64,000 nt of DNA, taken from assembly GCA_029817715.1 (NCBI GenBank), contig JARUPY010000387.1, forward strand, positions 1,550,001-1,614,000. The letters run 5' to 3'. This stretch comes from Melastoma dodecandrum (lineage: Eukaryota; Streptophyta; Magnoliopsida; Myrtales; Melastomataceae). The notes below the pieces were generated by a model. That model worked only from the letters and a program-made list of their open reading frames with translations. It had not been told where the DNA came from and searched no databases. Shown in pieces: positions 10,570 through 21,292 of this stretch. The first letter of the stretch is position 1; every line of letters begins with the position of its first letter. The position numbers and the translations under genes were made by a program.

Positions 10570-13261
10570 TCAACGACGGATGGTGAGTTCTGCCCTAAGG
10601 TGGAGTATGCCATTGATGAAATAAGGGCTATCGTCGCCCATGAAGGTCGTCCAAGGTATGCCGAACAAGTTCCTGTACCCAACAGCCTTGCCTCCTGTGA
10701 AAGTGTAGTTGCCCTTGTATTTGCTCACGTAATCATCCGAGGGCTTCGACCGGGCTGCGAACTCGTACTCCACGGCGAAAGAAACCGAGCCCTTCTCCTG
10801 CATCCCGAGGAAAAGTCCGAAGCAGTGGAAAGAACTCTGCTGGTCCATGTTACAATGAGCGGACAAGAAGAACCCTTGCCCGCCCAAATGAAATGCTTGA
10901 GAATACACGCGGCCTGACGGAAATAAGTGACGACATTCTTCTCGTTTCAGATCAAGATACACGATACACTGTTGATGGGGGACCTCAAACTCCACCACTT
11001 TCACCGGACGATACTTATAAGCTCGCTCTACAAACCGACGATGCGAACCGCTGGCTTCCTCCGCAGTCAATGATCTCTGACGATAAGGCGTCTCGGCCTT
11101 AAAAAAGAGAGCCTCCAGAACCACCTTTGAGGTTAAATCAGGATCAAAGTCATTGCAGCTTAGTACTTTCTTTAGTTTTCTGCAGCTCATGTAAGGGAAT
11201 CTGATGAGCCGGCCGAGCCGGCTACCAAGAATCCCTCGTCGATCTTCCAGTTTTGGATAATGGATTCTCGCCCACTTGAGAACAAAATCGTAAACAGCAT
11301 CTTCGGATGCAACTTGAAGATCATCACTGGATAGTACTGCCTCAATTCCAGTTAGAGGCAAGTGGAGCACTTCTTCCTGAAACCTGGAGAACAAAAACAA
11401 TATCATTTTATTCGCATTCTCACTACCACTAATTTTCTACATTACGGAGAAATGGTCCAGAGAACTAAATTTTCTAGAATTCTAACATTGCACAACACAT
11501 TTCCATCCCATCTTATCTAATATTCAATAAAATGACTTGCTGGTAATCCTACAACATCAGGGTTCCCATCCCAGATCATGCTCGGAAAATAGAAATAGTG
11601 AGCTAATCCATGAAATGCAAGCAAGCTCTTTTATCAACTTACTCCATCAGGTCCAACCTCAATCACATCCACCACTAATTAGAGTCAATAAACAATTACA
11701 CTAAGTCTAACAGCTAATATTTTCATTCCTTTCGTGAAAATAATCAACAGATAACATGTAGAAGGGAAAACATCATCAAACTCAAACAAGAGATGCTTAC
11801 TTTGATATGTCCTTGTAGTGGGTCGCAAGAAACTGTTTTGCGGCATCTGTAAGAGGCTGAACCGCTTCTGCCATTAAAACGGTCGAAGGAAGATCCAAGT
11901 ACAGTAAAGCAGACTCACAAGTCATAGGCAAGTTTCGTAATAGCTTGCTGCAATGTCTCATGCATGATGCCACCTCAAATTTGTCGGCAGCCATTAACAC
12001 ATCTAGTAATGCAGCGGGTGTCGAAGCAGATAATGTCCTACCGTACATGAAATTGAGAAGGTCTATGAAGGCCGCTTCTTCTGCAAATCACGAATAAAAG
12101 GGACTCTTTATTAAATAAAGAAGAAGAAGATCCAGACAACTCGTATGTTTTTCAGGAGCAATCCACAATCCAGGCCACAGTGATCGATCCCCAGTTGATT
12201 TACGATTTTTCCAAACGACCCAACAATTTAAAAATAAAGATAAAATATCAGGCTCTGCAGAGGTACCAGATGCATGGATTCTTAAAGTGACATGTCGCTG
12301 ATCCGACTCCCTCATTCCATTTGAAAACAGCTAAAAGGGAGAGAAAATGTCAGTCCAAGTAACGGCAATGAAATATATTATGGCGCTTACTCGACTATGC
12401 ATTGATACACACCTTATAAAAGAAGGGGCTCTTTGCAGCTAAAAGGAGAGAGCTGATGTGCAGGGTTTCCACCCTCAAAACTGTCGAACAGTCCATAGCT
12501 AATTCTTCATCACCAGCCAGGGCATCGGCATTGCTAGGCTCACCCGCTTCGTCATCTACACAAACACGCGTCGGAAGTGAATAAAATATATCTATAGTAA
12601 GAACGTCACAAAACTAAGAACGAGCTACAAACAAGAGAAACACACATACCAGGTCTGCCAGGGTCGACCCCATCAACAGGAGGCAACTCCTCGATCATCG
12701 CCACCGGCTCCAAATCCTGGTTCTCGTAAGCAGCGGCATCATCCGAGTCCGGCATATGGCAACTCAAAATCTGCTCGACCGTTGCCTCTGACGCTACCCA
12801 AAGGAAAAAAGAAGCAACCAAACAATCGAAACAAATGAAATAGAAGTCCAGTAGCGACACCTTTTCCAACGGCCATTCACTTAAAAAAAAAATCCAAACA
12901 TCGAGTCCGAAAGCTCCAATTAAGGTTAAAAAGGGAAAGAAAAAACAAAAGAAGAAGAAGAAGAAGAAGCAGAGGAGGAGGAGGAAGGACCATCTTTACG
13001 GAGGTCGTCCCGGCGGCGCTTGCGGTTCCTAGCCCAATCGGAGATGGAGGAGCAGGCGTCAGCGTCGTGCTTATAGTAGGGGAAGTCGGGCAGGATCTCG
13101 ATCCTGAGGTCGCGATCGGAGAAGTTGCTGTTGTTGAAGGCGAAGGCGAAGTCGGAGTCGGAGCGGAGACCTGCGGGGGACGAATCGGAGGAGGAGGAGG
13201 AGGAAGAATCCCTCCCAACCACCACCACCACCGGCTGTAACTCCCGATTCGATTGCTTCAT
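10570..13261 (-). CDS. POB1: BTB/POZ-BACK protein, POB1/LRB type
   Basis: This is a substrate adaptor for CUL3 ubiquitin ligases; LRB/POB1 proteins act in light and stress signalling in the nucleus. Six exons can be joined in frame: 13261-12991, 12793-12650, 12555-12413, 12330-12267, 12080-11801 and 11383-10570, all with GT-AG introns, giving 571 residues. The N-terminus has [19 protein letters not shown] and a basic [12 protein letters not shown] stretch (likely nuclear signal). The BTB domain spans the exon 3-5 region with [41 protein letters not shown] and [13 protein letters not shown] follows ([15 protein letters not shown]). The last 150 residues carry the family-specific [36 protein letters not shown] and [18 protein letters not shown]. 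All exons are open and the length matches the family (about 560). The second exon has two possible acceptors 6 bases apart. Confidence 0.93.
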
Positions 13262-14312
13262 GCCGTCTAACCGAAACCCTTGAATTTTCCTTTTTGGGGG
13301 GAATCGATCCACGCCCCCACTTCCTTCCTACCTTCCTTCCTTCTCCCAACACGACACGACACGACACGACCCAACGCCTCCCTTCCTATCCTGCCATCGC
13401 TTTTTATTATTATTATTATTATTGTTATTTGGTTGGAATTTCTTCCGCCACATGAAAGGCCTTTCGCCATTCTCTAATGGTCCCCGGTCGCTTAATTTGG
13501 GCCTTAAATGGGCCTCCATGAAAATGGATTTCAGGGCCCAATTTCTTCTCCCTTTCTTCTTAAAGGAATTTTTAGCAAGGGTTTTACTACCTCTTCTTCT
13601 TTGGAGTTGCGAGAAGCATCGATCCCCATCCCCACCCCCACAAAATAAAGATATAAATAAATAAAAATCTCGTATCGTCGAATATCGACCGTCATCGTTC
13701 CAATTTGAAAGGAATAAACATCCCCATTCATTAGTAGTATTTATCTTTTCCACATATGTTTAATCTCAAAGAGGGAGGGAATGTGTAGACACTCCCTTAT
13801 TCCCATCAATTCAATTATTTTATCTTTAGGGACAAGGTACGACCCCGGTCTTATCAAACTTAAAGTAAACGTACTTCGACTATAACTATACTTAAAAGTG
13901 TGTTGAGTACTTTTATGTTGTTTCCGACAGGAAGAATTCGTTTTATGGGGGTGAGAATAAGATAAAAAAAAACTTTAATGGGGAGGGTTTCGTCCATATT
14001 CCCGGGTACGCCTTTGGACGCAGTTTTCCTTCCCATAAGCATACATCTAATTAATCCTCACTAAGAATGGCAAGATTTTATATAATTATATTATCCCCAT
14101 CATCTCGAATAAATCACACCTCTTCTATGGAAGATGGGGGTGGTTTTTAAAGTGGGATAGAATCGAAACTCTCCCGTTGTCCATGGGGGAGCACTTACAC
14201 TTGGCCTTCTTTTACACGTCCCGTCAATGTACACATTTTCCATTACTATATCCGCGGTCATCGAATTATTAGTTAACTAGGAAAGATCGTATCGGGACAC
14301 GTTTCGAGTATT
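13262..14312. other. Upstream region of the BTB gene, with microsatellites
   Basis: This contains CTTCCTTC and CGACACGACA repeats (13316-13370) and an ATT-type microsatellite at about 13405-13430, followed by AT-rich sequence. No gene is recognised. Confidence 0.5.
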
Positions 14313-14506
14313 AGGTTGGCCAGAGGCGGAGCAAGGGGGAAAAGGGTAGCATGGATTTTAAAAATTATTAAGTTTTACTTTTAAATTTTTTACCCTTTAA
14401 TATTTATCCCTTTAAAATTTTATACAATTTTAATTTTACCCTCCCAAAATTTAAGTTCAATTTGGCCCCATAGGTAAAATTTTCTGGCTTCACTACTGAG
14501 CTTGGC
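14313..14506. mobile_element. hAT-type MITE with 8-bp target duplication
   Basis: The element proper is 14321-14498 (178 bp). Its ends are imperfect inverted repeats: CAGAGGCGGAGCAAG at the left, and CAGTAGTGAAGCCAG read inward from the right (10 of 15 match). The flanks are AGGTTGGC (14313-14320) and AGCTTGGC (14499-14506), an 8-bp direct duplication with one mismatch, the size made by hAT transposases. The inside is AT-rich and non-coding. CAG-starting ends, 8-bp duplication and small size fit a non-autonomous hAT element. Confidence 0.75.
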
Positions 14507-14579
14507 TGTATATTCCATAAGCAAAAAGTGATTGTGTAAAAAAAATTAACATATGCTTCTTTTTTAAAAGTAATTTATG

Positions 14580-14945
14580 ATTTCATTTAAGTGGAGTATT
14601 AATGTCATGGTAATGAATAGTAATAAATGAGGTCATAATTCATTTAAGGTAGCGGTTTCAATAGACTTTTGAGTTTTCTACTCTCCCTATATATATATAA
14701 AGGGAGCATATAAGCATTTCATGTGAGAAAGTAAGAAAAGAATCAAGAAAGAAGGCATTTCGTAGCCCAAACACTCAAACATTCGACCCTTGTAAGTACA
14801 GAAGTTCTACAGAAGGTTTTCACTATCTTATATAAGGCCGTCGACAGTACATAACATGCATGCTGCATGCACTTTCTCCCTTTCTATCCAATTCTTTCAC
14901 ATATAATCCAACAAATTTGATATCAGAGTTATATGTCGAGGGTTC
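14580..14945 (+). mobile_element. Degenerate LTR trace with primer-binding-site-like motif
   Basis: A TATA-like CTATATATATATAAAGG (14687-14703) and a later TTGATATCAGAGTTAT (about 14918) resemble the promoter and the mutated initiator-tRNA-Met primer site (TGGTATCAGAGC) of a plant Copia LTR and leader. No second LTR or target duplication was found, so this is an old remnant at best. Confidence 0.4.
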
Positions 14946-15779
14946 ACGTTCTGTCAAGTAGATAATGAAAAAGAATTTAAAAAATGGAAAAGATGCTACA
15001 AAAACACACTCCTAGGCAAAGACACCTGGATCGGGGAGTCGGAAAAATGACCAAAGACGCCAGCCTGGTTCAGCGTAAAAAGAAGTGTTAAATATAAAAA
15101 TATATAGTTTGTTTGCACCACAACATCTTTCCAACATCGATCGAGATGGTATCTTCCAGGGACAATTAGAATTAATCAGACAAGTGTATTTACGGGGAAG
15201 TAAGAGGGGGAATCTATCTATATATGCCTTTTCCCTCTACTTTATCTTTTATTGATTTCTTTTGAAATTTTGCCATGTGGGGTGGGGGGTCGATCGAAAG
15301 CAAAAGTTCGTTTAGGATCGGAATTAGGTCTTGCCATTAATTGCTGTCTCCCCCACACAGGCAAATAATTCCTGCCATTAATTTAAGAATTACCTGATCT
15401 GATTCCCCCCACCGCCACTACTTGAACATTTATCATAAAAATAACGGGGGGCTAAGATTTGTCGACCAATATTTAGAGAGCTCCTCGGAACGAGATGAGA
15501 TCGTTCAATGCCGCTAACAGTATATTTTGGTTGTTCAATGGGATTATAACAGCGAGTGATCAAAGTGTTTCTTTTGGTTGTTGGGGTCAGGAATATTCCT
15601 GAGGAAGAGCAAAGTGATTGGGGCGGGGGGGTTGTTTGATTAGATGTTTGTACGGGGCAGACGGAGGACAAGGAGATGAACTAAGGACATAATCTGGACA
15701 AAGTACGAAAGCAATTGCAAGAACCAAGAAATAAAGAAGACAAGTGTCGGGGTGGGTTAGGGTTTTTGGTGGTGGTGGT

Positions 15780-15796
15780 GGGGGGGGGGGGGGGGG
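15780..15796 (+). repeat. Run of 17 G after a (GGT)n tract
   Basis: A GGTGGTGGTGGTG tract runs into 17 consecutive G. The length is probably unstable and error-prone in sequencing. It could fold into G-quadruplexes. Confidence 0.9.
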
Positions 15797-16907
15797 TTGT
15801 ACAGAGAAAGCACACACGGGATCAGCTTTTGCTATAACTACGTCCGTCTTCTTTTCTTGTGATCAGACGTTTCTTGCTCTGATAATATTACTAACTCTTG
15901 ATTTGATCGAGAATCTTTCATGTGTGGTTGTGGCAGTGGCGAAGGAACCACGAAAAGACGTAAATGTGCATGTGTAATAGAAATCTTCCCCTTCTCTTTC
16001 TTGCTTACGCATCATTTCTAACATTGGCCAGAACCTCAGTTTGCTTGTCTGGATTCTAATCTAATAATGTCGGGGCGTGTCTTCTTTCGGATCAATAATT
16101 CCTCCAAGTCATTATTCGTTTACTCTATACATCCACCCACATGGCGATTTGATTACATCGATGTTCGATGTGATTGAGTTTGATCAACCTTTTTTTTGGC
16201 ACGTGGGTTATTACTATTACTATTATTCATGGCAATATTTGTGACAATTCTGAACTCTAAACATGAAATCCTTAAAAGCTTGACGGTGACACAGTGGAAA
16301 CAGAATTGTCGGAAAACAGTGTTTGCCGACAGGTGACGGCTGGATCCAACCCATCAACCCAAAGGCTGTGAGCTGAGGCTGAGGCCGAGAAGACCCTCCC
16401 AGGGCTATGTTCTTATGTTTCTTCATGAAGGTTTCGGAGACGACGAGTTAAGAAATGGAAAACCAGGGAGGCAAATATGGTGTGAAGAATTGGGGTTGGG
16501 AAATCAGGTCAAAGAAATCACACCAAGCTTTTGCCTACCGACAGAACGTGCCGATTTTCTTTTCAAAAGCTTTCCCTCTTACGTCGATCATTTCCATCTC
16601 TAAATCAAATCTTTCGATGAACATGAAGAGATCGTCGCCCCATCGTGGAAAAAATTGTCGGGCATATTAGTTTAGGTCGTATGTATGGTGGTGACAAGGC
16701 AACCAATGTGCAAAGTTAAAACCTAATGGAAAGCAATTGATAGGGTACTGCCCGGGTCATCCAATTAGTCGGAGTTTTTATGACATAACTAGAGATATAG
16801 AGATACAACACTATCATCAGGATTTGTAGCGATGTCGCGAAAATATTTCACTAAATAAAGTAAATAGTTTTGAAATTCGTTAAATAATAACTCGAAATTA
16901 GAGGTGT

Positions 16908-16987
16908 TAACTCCGATTTTTTATTTTACAACAAGAAAATTAAAGTTGTTGGCTCCAATTTCAAGGAATGGTAGAAAATCGGAGTTA
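16908..16987. repeat. 13-bp perfect inverted repeat, 54-bp spacer
   Basis: TAACTCCGATTTT at 16908-16920 is mirrored by AAAATCGGAGTTA at 16975-16987. This could be the core of a small MITE or a hairpin. No target duplication was found. Confidence 0.6.
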
Positions 16988-17799
16988 GAAAAGCATTTGG
17001 ATGAATTTTGGCTAACGTTATTTTGAAAGAAACCCCTAATATCATCGTGTGTGAGTTTTTTTTTCTGATAAGGTTACTTCATAAAATATTTTACGAAATA
17101 GATCGGTAAAAATCATATTTTCTTGACTAAATACTCAATTCACTTGAAAATTGAAAAACCCGATGTTATGACACTAGTAAAAAAAATATGAGTTGAACCG
17201 AATTATTTTTCTCGTAAACTAACTTTATTAAGTAGAAAAAAGTTGGCATAGATTTTCCACATCCGCATCCTCCTCCCCCGGGAATCGCTCGCGACAAAAT
17301 CATACACACAAACCACGCGGCTGCAAGAACCAATCCAGTGACTTCGAACTTGTCCTTGTTACGAAAAGGAAACCACATGACATATTTGGCACCATTAACT
17401 AATAATGTCCGACCGGGTTTCAAACATCCACCCACAAATCTTGACCCTTTTTCCATGGATATATGAATAAAACATGTCGAGTCAAATATAAAACCGCAAT
17501 ATTTGAATCTTTCTTTCCCAACCAAACTTAACATCCTCTACTTTAACGTCGAGCGATCCCGAACGATGAAGAAACCGAAAGGGTCCCGACCGGACCGGAC
17601 CGACCATGTCGGTTGATGGATGGTCGAGGACACAGTATATGTTGTAGGCGGTTGCCGCGGGAAGTGGAGTTCACGACATGGAGAACATTCCCATATTATT
17701 GAAGTTAAACTAACCGTAAGAAGTGAAATGGCACTTGTTATGTCCGATCCCATATGCGGGCCCTTTCTTTTTCTTACCAAAGTTTTCGGGTTCGGCTGG

Positions 17800-17810
17800 C
17801 TATATAAATA
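17800..17810 (+). promoter_or_regulatory. TATA-like box without an assigned gene
   Basis: CTATATAAATA is followed by CCACCACC and a CT-rich stretch that looks like a plant leader. The first ATG downstream (17850) opens only a few codons. The nearest recognised plus-strand gene starts 1.5 kb further on. Confidence 0.35.
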
Positions 17811-19372
17811 CCACCACCATCGCCTCCCTCTCCCTAATCCAAATAGGCCATGGACATCGCATAGGAACTTCGTAGTAGAGCGACCCCTGGCGTTTCTTCT
17901 TCTTCTTCCTCTTCTGCTTCCTCTTCTTCTTTGAGTTGTCTTCAAGCGAAAGCGGCGGAGCGAGAGAGCTTCTTTCAGTCCACTCACGGGAAGTCCCTTT
18001 AAGATTCCACTAGCTGCCGACTCATTCACCCAAATACTCGAGCTTATGCAACGACCATTGAGATGAATCCGGGCAGAGTATTCATGGCGAAGGGAGAGGA
18101 GGGTTTTGCCGCGATAGCATAAAATATTAATGCCCCAGTAAATGAGTGAATGATGCGGGAGTCTTGTCGGGTCTTAAGCTTCCCGTGCTTTGGACTGAAG
18201 GGAGCTCCCTCCTCCATCGTTCCTCCTCTCTTTTACTACTATTACAGTTGTTGAGCATATGGTTAACGTTTGGTACTCTCCAACTTGACCAGTTTCCGTT
18301 GTCGTCGATCTTGTGCAGTTCTCGCTGGCTTCGGCTCCAGGGTCGTGTCCGCAACACAAGATGTCATTTGGCCCTATTACATGAAGGCTTCAGAAGAATA
18401 CGCTGTTGTAGCCGAGATTCTTTCTCCTGCTGTAAACGGAGGATGACTCGCGTGTATCCTAAGCGGCAACGAGACTCCTATGTTTTACCCATTATTTCGT
18501 TCTAGGATCGTCGGATCATGTAAGATCGACCTGAGGACTTCCAGATATTGATCCAAATGTGCAGGAACTTACTCGCGATACCAAATACATGCTACATCTC
18601 GAGCAGGAAATACCCGAGTACCACCCGACGTCACGCAAAACTCCCTCGCAAGTTGTTTGTACGTTGTACGACACACAAAATCAAATCACTTTGAAGCTTA
18701 TTACATGAATATCTACCTATTCTTATGTTTTCCGATACAAGTTCCAACATCGTCGGTCGTTGCTAAATCTCGGCGTTGCAAATAAACTTGTTCCCGACAA
18801 ATGATTTTATTATTTCTGGATAAATGTGTCACGGCCTTTTGAAATCCCAACCCAAGAATTATGATAAGAACTTCGGTCACAGAGTTCAATGTATTCACAA
18901 TAATTCGCGTTTCGAACACACACGCCCCTTTACTTATCTACAAAGAAGTGGGGAACCCTGTGTCTTCCCCGTCACACGTTCCCCTGCTGCAGACGAAGAG
19001 GAAGTACTTTCTGAGGTTGTCGGAAGGTGAGATTCCTCCACCGTTTTCCTCCATTCCCATGATGTAAACAGTTTCCCCAGTTTCTGACATGGTCCCATTG
19101 ATGGACCCATTAGCCATTCGAAATTAGTCCTGTGAAGAGCTTTTGTAAACAGCGGTGCTGTTGTTGGTACCGGCGACCGGCCGATGTCACAGTTTTACGT
19201 GCCATGAGTCACCTGGGATATCGGGCAGGTATTTTAGCATTGGCCGTGTTCCGGCGTCTGATCTTCTGGTCAAGTCGACAGTGATGATATTGTTTTAAAT
19301 CTATGTAGATAGATGATGCTTGTCGGGAACAGGGCGTGACACCATTGTTGTGGAAGGCTAGGCTTGCTAGTT
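17811..19372. other. Unassigned region upstream of the acyltransferase-like gene
   Basis: No known family is recognised. After an acceptor-like CTTGTGCAG (about 18311-18319) a frame of some 45 codons to a TGA near 18446 looks protein-like (WPYYMKASEEYAVVAEIL), but it has no start or partner exon that I could find. Small palindromic and AT-rich pieces follow. Confidence 0.3.
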
Positions 19373-20922
19373 ATGGAGAGTGATGAACTGGAGATGTTCC
19401 GTGTTGGGCCTTGCCTGAGTTCCTATGAGATGGGATTCTTGATCGGCCGGAGGTTCTGTCAAATGATACGGAGTAGGTTGTCCCGAGATCGCATCTTTCA
19501 AGACCAGCTTCTCCCATGGGCTCTGGATCCACAATCGAAGCCCCTCCTAGAATCTCTGTCGAACAATAACCGCAAGGAGTTTCCTCTATACTGGGAAGAA
19601 CTCGTCGGGACTGCGGAGGGAAGCGGCGTTCCTTTTCTCCACGTACGTAGTTCCGGGCTCCCTCCCCTTGCTTCACTGAGACGAAGAATGAAATTATCTT
19701 ACCTTTGACAGGTTATTTTGATGGTTATCACGTTACAGATTATGTTGATAAACTTCAGGAAGGAAATTCTGCCATTCATCCCCGAGAAAAAGAGAGCTGC
19801 AGACGCAGTGAATGACAATGATATCGAGTGCTCTGATATCCTGGTCGTGAGCGATTCAATGGCCTTTGTGGCCCACAATGAAGATGCCAACATCGCTCTC
19901 TTGGGCCACACGTGTGTCGATTCAACATTTGTTCTCTCATAGACGATAAATCTCGACGCCATCTTTTTTCTGGAGTTCTCCCTAACCTATTTTGACTGTT
20001 TCTGTGACTTTCAGCTACCTGATCAAGGCTACTCTGTCGAATGGGACAACCTTCATCGCATACACTTGTGCTGGAGAGCTCCCGAGCTGTGCATTTGGCT
20101 TCAACAACCAGGGCATGGTAAAAGACTAGCCACTAATTATTCATTACCATCTCAGGAATTTGTTTATGCTGGGAATTGTTGGTTTACGTTTCGAAACCAA
20201 CTGCAGGGATTCACGCTGAATGCAGTGCCTCCTACCAAAGACGAGATTGTATCGGGTGGCATTGGCAGGAACTTCATCTCGAGGGATCTCCTCGAAGCAA
20301 CTAGCATGGATGAAGCTATTACAGTGAGGAGTTTTGCCATTTATCTCATCTAATTTCAAATTACCCAGAGATTGCCTTTTCTTAAGACTCGGCAGTAATT
20401 CTCATCTCTGTTCAGACACTGCGCACAGTGGAGACCTCAGCCGGTCACAGTTATAATCTCATTGATCTGAAGGCTCGGAGGATTTGTAATGTGGAGACTG
20501 CATCTGGACATCGTATCTCCATCAGAGAGATCGGCAGAGACCCGTTTTTTCACGCAAACATGTACTTACATCTTCAAGTGAACCAGGCTCGAGATGAGAA
20601 TTCGATAAGGAGATTGAAAAGAGCAGATGCACTGGCCAAGGAATCAAAGGATGACTTCCTGTCTCTCCTCGGAGATTCCGAAGATGCAGAGTTCCCCATT
20701 TACATGACAGGTAATCGAGTAAAGAGTCTTCTTCTTCTTCTGCTGGTGCTGCTGCTGACCGAAACCTGTACTTCAGGGCCAACTCTTTACACCCTGTGCA
20801 CGGTAACTATCGATCTGGACGCACGGACAATGTCAGTCCTCAGAGGCAACCCTTGCAAGGGGGAAGCTTGTCATGTTTTCTCATTGCAATCATCAGCAAT
20901 TGAGCAAATTTATTCTCAGTAG
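19373..20922 (+). CDS. C45-family (penicillin acyltransferase-like) Ntn hydrolase homologue
   Basis: The protein resembles acyl-CoA:6-aminopenicillanic acid acyltransferase, an autoproteolytic N-terminal nucleophile enzyme; the plant role is not established. Six exons join in frame: 19373-19642, 19739-19911, 20015-20117, 20207-20323, 20416-20710 and 20777-20922, giving 367 residues with GT-AG borders throughout. Recognisable blocks are GPCLSSYEMGFLIGRRF near the start, ELVGTAEGSGVP before intron 1, INFRKEILPFIP, ECSDILVVSDSMAFVAHNED, AGELPSCAFGFNNQGMGFTLN, GRNFISRDLLEATSMDEA, GHSYNLIDL and FPIYMTGPTLYTLCT near the end. Cys121 (in ECSD) sits where the family's processing Cys nucleophile is found. 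ATG 19364 lies three codons upstream in frame; I prefer 19373 because MESD-type starts are usual. No signal peptide is seen. The gene faces the NDB pseudogene tail to tail. Confidence 0.88.
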
Positions 20923-21292
20923 AGCACAGACATAGTTTATGAAGTTCCTATCATCTTTTGCTGTCCAGAAGACCTCAGATAATGGAAGGAGTTTGATTCT
21001 GCAATTATTCAAAAAAAGTGCTATTCAGAGCTTGCGACATGTTTGATGCTTGCCAATCGAGTTTCTGTCAAGGATGCAAGAAGGCTGATTGAACTAATGT
21101 TTTCATTGTTCAAACAGAAACTAACCATCCCAGTACAGCTTTTCATCATCATCAATGACATTTATTGCAAGAAAGGATCAAATAAACTATTCTTAAGATT
21201 CTCATGGCAACACCTCTTCTAATGATATACCCAGGCCAAGGGAATCTTGTGCCGTCACTCCACATTTCGGCAACAGAGTCATAGAGACAGAC
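20923..21292. other. Convergent intergenic region
   Basis: This contains the 3' UTR of the acyltransferase-like gene and the downstream side of the NDB pseudogene. Nothing else is seen. Confidence 0.5.

Larger units (their letters stand above)
14946..17790. other. Gene-poor stretch
   Basis: No gene is recognised in nearly 3 kb. It contains a long G run (15780-15796) and a 13-bp perfect inverted repeat (16908-16920 with 16975-16987). A minus-strand frame at 17166-17534 has one hydrophobic segment but no known motif and was not called. Confidence 0.5.

Noticed and set aside
15587..15817. Frames across the G run coding poly-Gly or poly-Pro
   Set aside because: They arise purely from the simple repeat.
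17166..17534. Minus-strand 122-residue frame with one hydrophobic stretch
   Set aside because: No known motif, leader or neighbour supports it; the region is AT-rich and gene-poor.
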